8,407 bases of DNA from an uncultured Bacteroidales bacterium (GCA_902461985.1 CABQAB010000080.1:1-8407), one strand, 5' to 3'; shown: positions 1 through 7,363, counted from the first letter of the stretch. Program-made: numbers and translations. The notes: generated by a model not told the origin, from the letters alone.

Positions 1-1
1 C

Positions 2-1234
2 GATGCCATTATCCATGAGATGTCGATAGTCTATGGACTCTCTGTGACGATAAATCCGGTGCCGTCTGATGAACTTACTCAGATGCTTGGAATCTATTAC
101 CGGCAGTCTGCCAAGGACGAGGTCTCTGCCGTCAGTCCGGACCTTGACTTCGTGGCGAATCTGATTGAGGAGGCGTATCGGCTTCACGCCAGTGATATCC
201 ATATAGAACCGTTTGAACATAAGTGCCGTGTGCGCTTCAGAATAGACGGCAGGCTTATAGAGCGGCATATCATAAAACCGGGCGAATATCCCTCTCTTGT
301 GAACAGAATCAAGATTATGTCCAGTCTTGACATCTCCGAGAAGAGGCTGCCGCAGGACGGCAGGATAATGTATTCCCACGGGGAGATTAAATTTGACATC
401 AGAACATCAGTAATGCCTGTGTCCTACGGTGAGAAGATTGTTCTGCGGCTTCTTGCCAGGGGTGGGACTCATTTGACTCTGGAAGAGTTGGGACTGGACG
501 AAAGGCAGATGGATGACTATCTCGCATCCATATCAAGGCCGCACGGGCTGATTCTTATTAGCGGGCCAACAGGCTCAGGGAAAAGCACCACACTATATGC
601 CACGCTGGAGCGTCTGAACAGGGTTGACAATAACATCTTGACGATTGAGGACCCTGTGGAATACACCCTTGAGGGTGTGAGCCAGGTACAGCTCAAGGAA
701 GAAATCGGGCTTACCTTTCCTGTGGCCCTGAGGACATTCCTCAGGCAGGACCCTGACATAATTATGCTTGGAGAGATTCGTGACGAGGACACTGCGGAGA
801 TGGCAATCCGGAGTTCTCTGACCGGGCATCTCCTTCTCTCCACTCTGCACACGAACAGCGCTTGGGGATGTATCACACGACTGACCGACATGGGTGTACA
901 TCCGTACCTTCTTTCCGAGACCTTGATTGCGTGTGCCGCACAGAGGCTGGTCCGTCTGCTCTGTCCTCACTGCAAGCGGGAAGCGGAAGGCCATTGTGTC
1001 AGAACAGGATGTCCCCGCTGCCATTATACCGGCTATATGGGACGCAAGGCGATATATGAAATAATCAGGATGGACGCCTATCTGTCCGAGGCGGTCAGGG
1101 AGGGTACACAGGATGTTGGGACCTATCTTGCCGGAAAAGGAGTGAAGACTCTGAGGGACTCCGCAATGGCACTATATGAGAACGGCGAGACATCGTACGA
1201 GGAGATTATACCATTATTGAGTGAATGCGTATGA
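2..1234 (+). CDS. gspE: Type II secretion / type IV pilus assembly ATPase GspE (5'-partial)
   Basis: Cytoplasmic hexameric ATPase that powers pseudopilus assembly by acting on the GspF platform and the GspL-like protein. The frame is open to the window edge, so the true start lies upstream; the first visible ATG is at position 20 and residues are counted from there. Visible parts: the tail of an N1E-like domain (about 1-35), the HASDIHIEP signature (56-64), Walker A GPTGSGKST (182-190), Asp box ILTIEDPVEY (206-215), Walker B region DPDIIMLGEIRDEDTAE (244-260) and His box GHLLLSTLHTNSA (269-281). A tetracysteine zinc site (C315, C318, C331, C334) is followed by GYMGR. The zinc site and His-box region favour GspE/PilB over the retraction ATPase PilT. 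All catalytic motifs look intact. The last four bases overlap an ATG of the secretin gene. The family assignment is very secure; calling it GspE rather than PilB rests on the neighbours. Confidence 0.95.
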   Translation, partial: DAIIHEMSIVYGLSVTINPVPSDELTQMLGIYYRQSAKDEVSAVSPDLDFVANLIEEAYRLHASDIHIEPFEHKCRVRFRIDGRLIERHIIKPGEYPSLVNRIKIMSSLDISEKRLPQDGRIMYSHGEIKFDIRTSVMPVSYGEKIVLRLLARGGTHLTLEELGLDERQMDDYLASISRPHGLILISGPTGSGKSTTLYATLERLNRVDNNILTIEDPVEYTLEGVSQVQLKEEIGLTFPVALRTFLRQDPDIIMLGEIRDEDTAEMAIRSSLTGHLLLSTLHTNSAWGCITRLTDMGVHPYLLSETLIACAAQRLVRLLCPHCKREAEGHCVRTGCPRCHYTGYMGRKAIYEIIRMDAYLSEAVREGTQDVGTYLAGKGVKTLRDSAMALYENGETSYEEIIPLLSECV

Positions 1235-2823
1235 AACGAATATTATTGTTTTTGACCTTTTTCTGCTGGCTTGCCTTGACTATGCAAGCAAGTGGAGATT
1301 CGAGGGAGAGACTTCTGCGCACTGGACTGGATGAATTGGCTGTGCGCGATACGGCATACAACCAGAGGGTTGATGTTTCTGTGACAAATTTCTCGATTGC
1401 CGAACTTGTCAAGGGGATTGCAATAGCCAACGGGCTGAGTATCGATGTCAATTTTGACAGGAAAAAGAGCATCACCTGCAATTTCATTCAGCAGCCGGTG
1501 AAGGATGTGCTGTATTTCATCTGTACGGAGAAGAATATAGATGCTGAAATTGTTGGCAATATTGTGACGCTTGTGGATTATAAACCTCCGGTTCCCGCAC
1601 CGGTTGTTGATATTGTATATGACCGGGACAGTGCAAAAATTTCTTTTGACTTTTCTGCCTGCCGTCTTGACACGCTCTCGCGGCGTTTCGCGTCCGTAAC
1701 AGGTGTAAACATTGTAGTTCCAAATTCGATAGCGGAGCGTGAACTTTCTGCTTTCGGGCGCGATATGGGCATAGATGATGCAGTACAGACCATTGCGATG
1801 GTGAACGGGCTGTATGCCCGTCAGGAGAATGGCAGGGACTGGATTCTGTCTAAGGAAAACCGGACACCGAAGTCAGCGCAGCCTAAGCAGCCGGGGTCGC
1901 TTGTCTCTGTATATCCTATGAAATACAGGACTGTTGACAAGGTTGTAGAAATAATTCCGGCAGAACTGAAGCAGGATGTGGAAATCAAGACTTTTCACGA
2001 CCTGAACAGCCTTGTGATAAGCGGAGAGTCCGGCAGATGTGACCGGATTACGGCCTTTCTTGACGAGATTGACAAAAGCGTGCCCCTCATTTCCATTGAT
2101 GTGATTATCGTGGATGCCACGACGAACAGTTCCCAGTCTCTTGGGCTGGGAATAGGTGTCGGTTCAGGTGAAACAAAGTTCAGAGCTACGGCAAGCCCTG
2201 GTCTGGATGTCACTCTCAATGCAGAATCTTTGAAACGGCTTCTGGCATCATTCAGCGGCTTGGGCTCGATTAATCTCGGTCCGGTGACTTCTCTTTTTTA
2301 TGCGGACCTTCAATTGCTTGAAGAGGCGGGAAAGATAGTTCTTCGTTCAACCCCGCGTCTCTCTACCCTCAACGGGCACAAGGCCACATTGAAAAGCGGA
2401 GAGGTCAAATACTATAAGGAAAGTCAGGTGAACATTATCGGGACTCAGAATCCACTCCAGTCGGAATCGTATCTGTGGAAGAATGTGGAAGCCAGTTTTG
2501 TACTTGACATTACTCCTCATGTGAGCCGGGACAGCACGATAACCATGGATATCTGTCTCAGCCAGGATGAATTTACAGCAGATGACGAAGACAAATACAC
2601 TCCGCCTGGTATATCCAAGAGGAGTTTTACATCAATAATCAAGGTGAAGGACGGTGAGATGGTTCTTCTCGGAGGAATAGAGAAGAACCTGAGTGACAAT
2701 ACTTCCAAAGGACTGCCGTATGTGGCAAGGGTGCCTGTCTTGAGGTCTGTTTTCGGCAAGACCCGCAAGGTGAAGACGGATTCCCGGCTTAACATATTCA
2801 TAAAACCGACGATTGTGCAATGA
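1231..2823 (+). CDS. gspD: Secretin, GspD/PilQ family outer-membrane channel
   Basis: Outer-membrane gate of the machine. Two in-frame ATGs are possible, 1225 and 1231. I prefer 1231 because it makes an ATGA overlap with the gspE stop and gives a clean Sec signal peptide (MKRILLFLTFFCWLALTMQA, cleavage likely near the Ala-Ser). Numbering from 1225, an STN/N0-like domain spans about 49-118, a second small alpha/beta domain about 125-212, an N-type repeat about 226-284 (VYPMKYRTVDKVV, then LNSLVISG), and the secretin beta-barrel domain about 285-532. The barrel carries the family hallmarks LRSTPRLSTLNGHKATLKSG, GEMVLLGGI, GLPYVARVPVLRSVFG and the C-terminal RLNIFIKPTIV. At about 530 residues it is shorter than classical GspD (650 or more), with fewer N domains and no C-terminal pilotin-binding S domain. 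A PilQ-type secretin is the alternative label. Confidence 0.94.
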   Translation: MKRILLFLTFFCWLALTMQASGDSRERLLRTGLDELAVRDTAYNQRVDVSVTNFSIAELVKGIAIANGLSIDVNFDRKKSITCNFIQQPVKDVLYFICTEKNIDAEIVGNIVTLVDYKPPVPAPVVDIVYDRDSAKISFDFSACRLDTLSRRFASVTGVNIVVPNSIAERELSAFGRDMGIDDAVQTIAMVNGLYARQENGRDWILSKENRTPKSAQPKQPGSLVSVYPMKYRTVDKVVEIIPAELKQDVEIKTFHDLNSLVISGESGRCDRITAFLDEIDKSVPLISIDVIIVDATTNSSQSLGLGIGVGSGETKFRATASPGLDVTLNAESLKRLLASFSGLGSINLGPVTSLFYADLQLLEEAGKIVLRSTPRLSTLNGHKATLKSGEVKYYKESQVNIIGTQNPLQSESYLWKNVEASFVLDITPHVSRDSTITMDICLSQDEFTADDEDKYTPPGISKRSFTSIIKVKDGEMVLLGGIEKNLSDNTSKGLPYVARVPVLRSVFGKTRKVKTDSRLNIFIKPTIVQ

Positions 2824-3683
2824 CTCAAAGGGATTTCATATTACCTTGCAGAGTGTGGTCCTCAGTTCTTCAAATTGACGCTCCGGAAACGGTTTCTTAT
2901 GAAAAGGAGCAATTTGAAAATGGTCCAGTTGTGGTTTTCGTGACTGGAGAGGCTGTCGGCAGCAAGACTTACGACATTTCCGACCCAATAGTCAGAAGGA
3001 TTGAGACTAATTCCGATCTCTATGTATCTGTTCACGACAATGAGTCGATAGACTATGTGCGAAGGAGTCTTGTGGATTCCGTTGTGGCGAATCTGGGATG
3101 CTGTGTAATAGGGGTTGTCGTGTGTGGAAGTATGGAGTCGGTGGATGTGGATGCAGAAGTGGCAGAAGTCCGCCGCAGGCGTTTTGCAGTTTCGACATTG
3201 AAAAAAGATATTCCTCTGGTGGATTACCTCGCTTCGCGATTGTTGAAGCGGATTCTGCTGCCAGTCCTTTTGGCATATCTTGCCGTTCTTCTTGCCAACT
3301 TCTGTTTTCATTCTACCTTGACGGACAGGCTTGGCGATTTGCATTCGGCGTATGCAAAGGAATCTGTCGAGGCGAAAAAGCGATCCGTGGTAACGCAGGC
3401 ACAAGAGAAGCTGTTCGCAGAGTACGAAGCGGTTCATAATGCAGAGGTTACATTAATATCCGATAATGTAGCTTCTGTGATTCCTGATGACATACGATTG
3501 AGTTCTCTTGTTCTCGATGCTACTCGGGTGAGACTGAGTGGTGAGGCTTTCACTTCTGAGACTGTGATGGCTTTGGTGGAAAAGCTTCGGGACTCTGTGG
3601 AATGCAAAACAATAAATGTAGATATGCTGGAGAAGGACAGGAAAGAAGATTTGTTCAGATTCGAAATACAGATTTTGTTATGA
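2820..3683 (+). CDS. GspL/PilN-like bitopic inner-membrane assembly protein
   Basis: Likely links the GspE ATPase to the periplasmic alignment proteins. Seen: a cytoplasmic part of about 142 residues, one membrane segment at about 145-163 (ILLPVLLAYLAVLLANFCF), a charged helical, coiled-coil-like stretch at about 168-210, and a C-terminal periplasmic ferredoxin-like domain at about 213-287. The last includes IPDDIRLSSLVLDATRVRLS, GEAFTSETVMALVEKL and FRFEIQ, the pattern of PilN and GspL C-termini. The cytoplasmic part is far smaller than the actin-like fold of PilM or GspL (usually 250-350 residues), so it is either a degenerate actin-like domain or a replacement. ATGA overlap with the secretin stop; its own stop overlaps the next start. 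The role is inferred from topology, the C-terminal pattern and gene order; no symbol is given because GspL and PilN cannot be told apart. Confidence 0.78.
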   Translation: MTQRDFILPCRVWSSVLQIDAPETVSYEKEQFENGPVVVFVTGEAVGSKTYDISDPIVRRIETNSDLYVSVHDNESIDYVRRSLVDSVVANLGCCVIGVVVCGSMESVDVDAEVAEVRRRRFAVSTLKKDIPLVDYLASRLLKRILLPVLLAYLAVLLANFCFHSTLTDRLGDLHSAYAKESVEAKKRSVVTQAQEKLFAEYEAVHNAEVTLISDNVASVIPDDIRLSSLVLDATRVRLSGEAFTSETVMALVEKLRDSVECKTINVDMLEKDRKEDLFRFEIQILL

Positions 3684-4156
3684 AGAAGTTCTTTCCTTTA
3701 ATCAAGTTGACGGCGGTGCTGGTGTTTGTGCCTGTCGCAATATATGCTTTTGCTGTTTCGGACACGGTGAATTTGTATCGGGAATATCGCCAGGTTAAGA
3801 AAAGTGCCGGAACAGTACAGGTTGCAGATAAAATAGAGAAGCATTCTGCATCTGCTCCTCTTCTCAGCAATGGGGAATTTATGAGGATGATTTCATCCGA
3901 CTGTATTGAAAACAAGGTTACGGTTGGACATTTCTCTCCTAAAGAAATCGGGAACGAAGGACCGTTTCATCTGGTATCTGCGCAACTGGTCCTGACGGGT
4001 GGATTTGTCGGTTTGCTGAAGGTATTGGGCATCATAGAGAAAGTTCAGGATATAAAGATGAGTAGCGCGGAGTTCATGACAATCAAGATTGGAAAGAACG
4101 GCAGGACTGTGCAGATGGAATTGACTCTAATGCAAATTGAGAATCATGGTTTATGA
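3680..4156 (+). CDS. GspM/PilO-like bitopic inner-membrane protein
   Basis: Probable partner of the preceding GspL/PilN-like protein in the inner-membrane alignment complex. The frame is open from 3602, but ATG 3680 is chosen: it makes an ATGA overlap with the upstream stop and places a single membrane segment directly at the N-terminus (about residues 8-27, PLIKLTAVLVFVPVAIYAFA after MKKFF). A short helical linker follows (about 30-55). The C-terminal domain, about 65-158, has the PilO/GspM-like pattern: LVLTGGFVGLLKVLGIIEKV, then IKMSSAEF and QMELTLMQI, a strand-helix-strand-strand ferredoxin-like order. At 158 residues it is close to GspM in length. Sequence identity in this family is always low, so the call rests on topology, pattern and position right behind the GspL-like gene. 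Confidence 0.72.
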   Translation: MKKFFPLIKLTAVLVFVPVAIYAFAVSDTVNLYREYRQVKKSAGTVQVADKIEKHSASAPLLSNGEFMRMISSDCIENKVTVGHFSPKEIGNEGPFHLVSAQLVLTGGFVGLLKVLGIIEKVQDIKMSSAEFMTIKIGKNGRTVQMELTLMQIENHGL

Positions 4157-5250
4157 TGGCGGGTAAAATACACAGGCTTCGGGCTTTCACTCTTCCTGCT
4201 GTGCTGGTGGTGTCGGTCCTGATATTGTTGCTGATACTTTTTTCGTATTCTGCGATTACTCTGAAAATGCAAAGATATTCGTTGTATCACGAAAAGAAAC
4301 AACTGCGAGAGGATTTGAAATCAGCCTTGCTCCTGTATTGTGTGGACAGTACGCTATGTGTCGCCGGGGATTCTGCCGAGACTGAAGTATTTGCTGGCCA
4401 TGATGCTGTGACTGTATCGGTGGAGCGGTATGGTCTGTATGAAAAAGTTCAGCTCCGCAACACCTACCCTGACAAGTACAGCTGTCTTGTGGGACGGAGA
4501 TGTGATAGTGACCGAAAGTCGGCATTCTGGCTTTGCGACAGAAATAGGGCGTTGTCTTTGGCCGGGGATGCGAGGATTGAAGGACTGGTCTATATGCCCT
4601 TGAACGGCATCAATTATACAGATGTTGGCGGCCGGTATTATAGTGGGGCACAGATTCCTGCACCTCTTCTTTCAATATCATCGAAGGAACTTCCTGCTGT
4701 CGATTCCGTCCAGTTTAAATATGCAGGGCAGCTGTGCCGGAAATCAGATGCCGAAGTTGAACTTGAAAAAACTGTTCGGGACACTGTGATTTGTGGCCGC
4801 GTCGTGAGGATAAAGTCCGGATTCCGTGGAAGTCTCCAGCTGTTCGCCTCTGATTCGGTAATTGTTGAAAGCGGTTCGGTTCTGGAGTTTCCGTCAGGGA
4901 TATATGTGGATTCGGGAGAACAAAGACCGTATGTTGTTTTGGAGAAAGGTTCCAGTGTCAATGGTTATGTCATTGTCACAAGTTTTAATTCAGACAGCCA
5001 ACTTCGTTATCCGAGCTATGTCCAGAAGAAAGGGGCAGAACTGTCCGGTTTGCTGTATGTGAATGGTTCTTGCAATTTAGAGGGCGACATCAAAGGTGCA
5101 GCATATATAAAGGATTGTTATTACTGTTCTAAAGGAAATGTCTATGCGGGTACACTGTATGATGCCAAGATTGTCAGGAGTGATTCTTTGGCGTTCCCGA
5201 TATTTTTGAAAGGTCCGTATGAACGCAAAAAGATAAAAAAGATGCATTGA
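4153..5250 (+). CDS. Large minor pseudopilin at the GspK position, with beta-solenoid-like domain
   Basis: Likely a tip pseudopilin. The start ATG 4153 overlaps the previous stop (ATGA); ATG 4156 is equally possible. The N-terminus has a class III-like signal: basic KIHRLRA, then FTLPAVLVVSVLILLLILF, with predicted cleavage after Ala11. The conserved Glu at mature position 5 is Ala (F-T-L-P-A), and loss of Glu5 is characteristic of GspK/PilX tip pilins. The mature part is large, about 354 residues. From about 135 to 345 it shows short alternating strands with Gly/Asp turns (for example LAGDARIEGLVYM, SVIVESGSVLEFPSGIYV, GAELSGLLYVNGSCNLEGDI), resembling a right-handed beta-solenoid or polymer-forming (bactofilin-like) fold rather than the alpha-helical GspK insert. 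Ten cysteines (for example C111/C117, C322/C325) could form disulfides. Pseudopilin status is inferred from leader and position; the fold is a visual inference. Confidence 0.66.
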   Translation: MMAGKIHRLRAFTLPAVLVVSVLILLLILFSYSAITLKMQRYSLYHEKKQLREDLKSALLLYCVDSTLCVAGDSAETEVFAGHDAVTVSVERYGLYEKVQLRNTYPDKYSCLVGRRCDSDRKSAFWLCDRNRALSLAGDARIEGLVYMPLNGINYTDVGGRYYSGAQIPAPLLSISSKELPAVDSVQFKYAGQLCRKSDAEVELEKTVRDTVICGRVVRIKSGFRGSLQLFASDSVIVESGSVLEFPSGIYVDSGEQRPYVVLEKGSSVNGYVIVTSFNSDSQLRYPSYVQKKGAELSGLLYVNGSCNLEGDIKGAAYIKDCYYCSKGNVYAGTLYDAKIVRSDSLAFPIFLKGPYERKKIKKMH

Positions 5251-5253
5251 TTT

Positions 5254-5718
5254 ATGGATAGGAAGAAGATTGTGACATCTGCTCTGCTGGTTGCGGTGGT
5301 CTTGATATGGAGCACTGTGATATTGAAAGTGGTTCGTGGAAGCCGAAGGGAGGAGAGTGCTCCTGTAGAGAGAATGCCGGATAAGCCCTCGCTGAAAGTG
5401 CAAAGAGATTCTTTGAAACTGGATTACAGAGACCCGTTTATCGGTGATTTTGTCAGGACAAAGCAGGAAAACAAGATACCTCAAGCTCGTGTTCATCGTA
5501 TTAGCAAAGAGCCGAAGCAACCCCCTCCAGCGCCTGATTTCACATTCAAGGGATTGATTGGCAATGAATCCGGACAGAAAGCAATGGTCTTAAATAACGG
5601 CAGTCTGCACCTGCTTGGTGTCGGAGATACATTTGGTGAATATGAAGTTGTTGGAATTTTCCCTGAATATGTATTGGTAAAGAGTGGAAAATTTGAGATT
5701 GAAGTAAAGGTGAGATGA
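5254..5718 (+). CDS. GspC/PilP-like periplasmic alignment protein
   Basis: Likely bridges the inner-membrane complex to the secretin. The 154-residue protein has a short basic N-terminus (MDRKKIV), one membrane segment at about 6-25 (IVTSALLVAVVLIWSTVILK), a polar, proline-rich linker (KEPKQPPPAPD, about 85-95), and a compact C-terminal beta domain of about 95-152 (FTFKGLIGN, AMVLNNGSLHLLGVGDTFGEYEVVGI, YVLVKSGKFEIEV). This is the layout of the homology region of GspC and of PilP, where repeated small strands carry a G-D-x-F/V-x-x-Y/F turn. An RDPF motif at 59-62 is typical of PilP and related proteins. There is no PDZ domain or C-terminal coiled coil, so it is the minimal form. It starts three bases after the preceding stop and its stop overlaps the next start (ATGA). 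Family level is well supported; GspC versus PilP is open. Confidence 0.8.
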   Translation: MDRKKIVTSALLVAVVLIWSTVILKVVRGSRREESAPVERMPDKPSLKVQRDSLKLDYRDPFIGDFVRTKQENKIPQARVHRISKEPKQPPPAPDFTFKGLIGNESGQKAMVLNNGSLHLLGVGDTFGEYEVVGIFPEYVLVKSGKFEIEVKVR

Positions 5719-6062
5719 AATGGTCGTTGAAAGCAGCTTCGCTTGTTGAGGCATTGGTGGCATCGGTTATTTTCCTGACAGTGTTTATGATTGCTATGAG
5801 TTCCTTGACGAATATCGCTCGGATTAATTGCATAGGGCCAGCTCCTGTGGATGTAGAAGATGCGGTCAAAGAATGTATGGAGAAATTTGCGGAGCAACCT
5901 GCCCCGAGTGCATCTTATGAGTATGAGTGGGGTGCCGTGGCAATTCAGGCGGAGCAATATAAGGGTGTTGGCGGCTTGTTGGATGTAACTGTTACAGCAA
6001 GGGCACATAATAATAGATACACAGTTATTTACAGATATTTGATATGTCCCCGTTCAATTTAA
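5715..6062 (+). CDS. Small minor pseudopilin, GspI/PilV position
   Basis: Predicted component of the pseudopilus tip. The leader MKWSLKA is followed by ASLVEALVASVIFLTVFMIA, a class III prepilin signal with predicted cleavage after Ala7 so that Glu12 falls at mature position 5. The SLVEALVAS core followed by a hydrophobic helix is typical of GspI/PilV-type minor pilins. The residue before cleavage is Ala instead of the usual Gly. The globular part is short (about 40-115), with a possible cysteine pair (C54, C111; a further Cys at 39). At 115 residues it is a usual length for GspI. The ATG overlaps the GspC/PilP-like stop (ATGA), and the next gene begins 19 bases before this one ends. The pseudopilin class is secure from the leader; the specific GspI label is inferred from position and size. 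Confidence 0.85.
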   Translation: MKWSLKAASLVEALVASVIFLTVFMIAMSSLTNIARINCIGPAPVDVEDAVKECMEKFAEQPAPSASYEYEWGAVAIQAEQYKGVGGLLDVTVTARAHNNRYTVIYRYLICPRSI

Positions 6063-6325
6063 AGTTAAGGGCGAGCACATTAGTGGAGGTCCTTGTGACT
6101 ATGGCTTTGTCCGGACTTCTGCTTCTTGCCGTGTATGATGGACTTGACATTATTAGCAGCATTGCCGGTAGATTTAACAATGCAGACATTTATGAACATC
6201 TTGACTGGCTGGAGCACTATGAAGTTTTGGAGTTCCGTTCTGACAGTGTTCGGAAGGAGGGGACTGCAAATGTGTTTTATGTATATGGTGAACCGGCTGA
6301 CACACTTTTGAATTATGGAATTTAA
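6044..6325 (+). CDS. Very small minor pseudopilin, GspJ/GspH position
   Basis: Predicted second tip pseudopilin. The leader MSPFNLKLRA precedes STLVEVLVTMALSGLLLLAV, with predicted cleavage after Ala10 and Glu15 at mature position 5. The hydrophobic helix runs to about residue 30 and continues into a polar helix (YDGLDIISSIAGRFNNADIY). Only about 40 residues remain for a globular domain (EHLDWLEHYEVLEFRSDSV, then VFYVYG), so the mature protein is about 83 residues, well below usual GspJ (about 180-200) or GspH (about 150). No in-frame stop or frameshift scar is evident; the short length looks genuine because the frame is open into tightly packed neighbours on both sides. It overlaps the preceding gene by 19 bases and gspF by 11. 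Position suggests GspJ but the size does not decide it. Confidence 0.8.
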   Translation: MSPFNLKLRASTLVEVLVTMALSGLLLLAVYDGLDIISSIAGRFNNADIYEHLDWLEHYEVLEFRSDSVRKEGTANVFYVYGEPADTLLNYGI

Positions 6326-7337
6326 AAGAACTTTCTTTTCTCAACTGAGGACTCTGATATGTTCGGGACTTAGCTTTTCCGATGCGTTTGAACTGATAAT
6401 AGAAAGCACAAAGACTAAAGAAAGGGCTATGTATGTCCGTATATTTGACGAGGTGGTTTCCGGAAAGGAACTCTGGCGCTCTTTGGAAGTTGACATGGTC
6501 TTTACGGAACTGGACAGAGGCATCGTCAGGGTTGGCGAGGAAACGGGGCGTCTTACGGAGGCTCTGGATTTCCTCACCGAATACTATCAAAAACGCGAAG
6601 AACAGAAAAGGATGGTTGCAAGTGCTTTAAGCTATCCGATAATCATATTGTCGATAGCTGTAGTAGTTCTCGTTTTTATGCTTTTGGTGGTAGTTCCTAT
6701 GTTTGAACAGGTGTATGCAAGGCTGGGCGGAGAATTGCCTGCGGTGACGCAGCGTATTATAAGTTTGTCTGAGTCATCTCCGGCAATACTTGGAGCCGTG
6801 TTTATCATTGTTCTGCTGCTGTACGGCATAAGGCATCTCTACGGCTCGTCGGACAGATATCGGAGCGTTGAGTCCTGCATTATTATGAAACTTCCGTTGG
6901 TGTCTGCTGTGATAAGGAAATACCAGTTGTCGCGCTTTTGTCGGATAATGCATCTTCTTGTTTCTTCTGATGTCTCCATTCTTCAGTCGTTGCGTCTGAT
7001 GCAGGGAATTGTTACATTTTATCCATATCATAAAGCGATTGAGGAAGCCTGTCAGTTGATACAGAAAGGAGGAACTCTTTCGGACTGTATGGGGCGTCAT
7101 GAAGATTTATTTGGCAGGCGTTTTCTGGTTTTGTTGAAAGTAGGGGAAGAAACCAATTCCCTTGAACATATGCTTAAGGCTCAGGCGAACGATACCAGTG
7201 CCGAGCTCGAACATGAAATTAAGCAGCTCAACAATATTGTGGAACCTGTTCTCATTCTTGGAATAGGCATTATTGTGGCGTTCGTTCTGATAGCGATGTA
7301 TATGCCGATGTTCAAGTTGGGAATGACGATACAATAA
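6315..7337 (+). CDS. gspF: Inner-membrane platform protein GspF/PilC family
   Basis: Polytopic platform protein on which the ATPase acts to extrude pseudopilin subunits. Two T2SSF repeats are visible: domain 1 at about 5-128 and domain 2 at about 206-330. Each contains the family VGEET motif (VGEETGRL at 73-80; VGEETNSLEHML from 276), and domain 1 ends in SYPIIILSIAVVVLVFMLLVVVPMF. Three membrane segments lie at about 107-129, 157-174 and 309-333, the last followed by MYMPMFKLG, the conserved PMF ending. At 340 residues it lacks the extra 50-60 N-terminal residues of classical GspF (about 400), which is common in reduced members. The ATG lies within the end of the preceding gene (11-base overlap) and has no close Shine-Dalgarno sequence, so coupled translation is likely. 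No hairpin with a T-run follows the stop at 7335-7337, so how the operon ends is unclear. Confidence 0.95.
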   Translation: MEFKRTFFSQLRTLICSGLSFSDAFELIIESTKTKERAMYVRIFDEVVSGKELWRSLEVDMVFTELDRGIVRVGEETGRLTEALDFLTEYYQKREEQKRMVASALSYPIIILSIAVVVLVFMLLVVVPMFEQVYARLGGELPAVTQRIISLSESSPAILGAVFIIVLLLYGIRHLYGSSDRYRSVESCIIMKLPLVSAVIRKYQLSRFCRIMHLLVSSDVSILQSLRLMQGIVTFYPYHKAIEEACQLIQKGGTLSDCMGRHEDLFGRRFLVLLKVGEETNSLEHMLKAQANDTSAELEHEIKQLNNIVEPVLILGIGIIVAFVLIAMYMPMFKLGMTIQ

Positions 7338-7363
7338 AGAATCTAAAGAATTGTCGGCCGGTT

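Noticed and set aside
2862..3437. Minus-strand 191-codon reading frame opposite the GspL/PilN-like gene
   Set aside because: The composition is rich in His, Arg and Cys with no domain pattern; it is a shadow of the real coding frame.
3602..3679. Upstream ATG 3602 as the start of the GspM/PilO-like gene
   Set aside because: It would overlap the previous gene by about 80 bases and put a polar tail before the membrane segment. ATG 3680 gives the ATGA overlap used throughout the operon.
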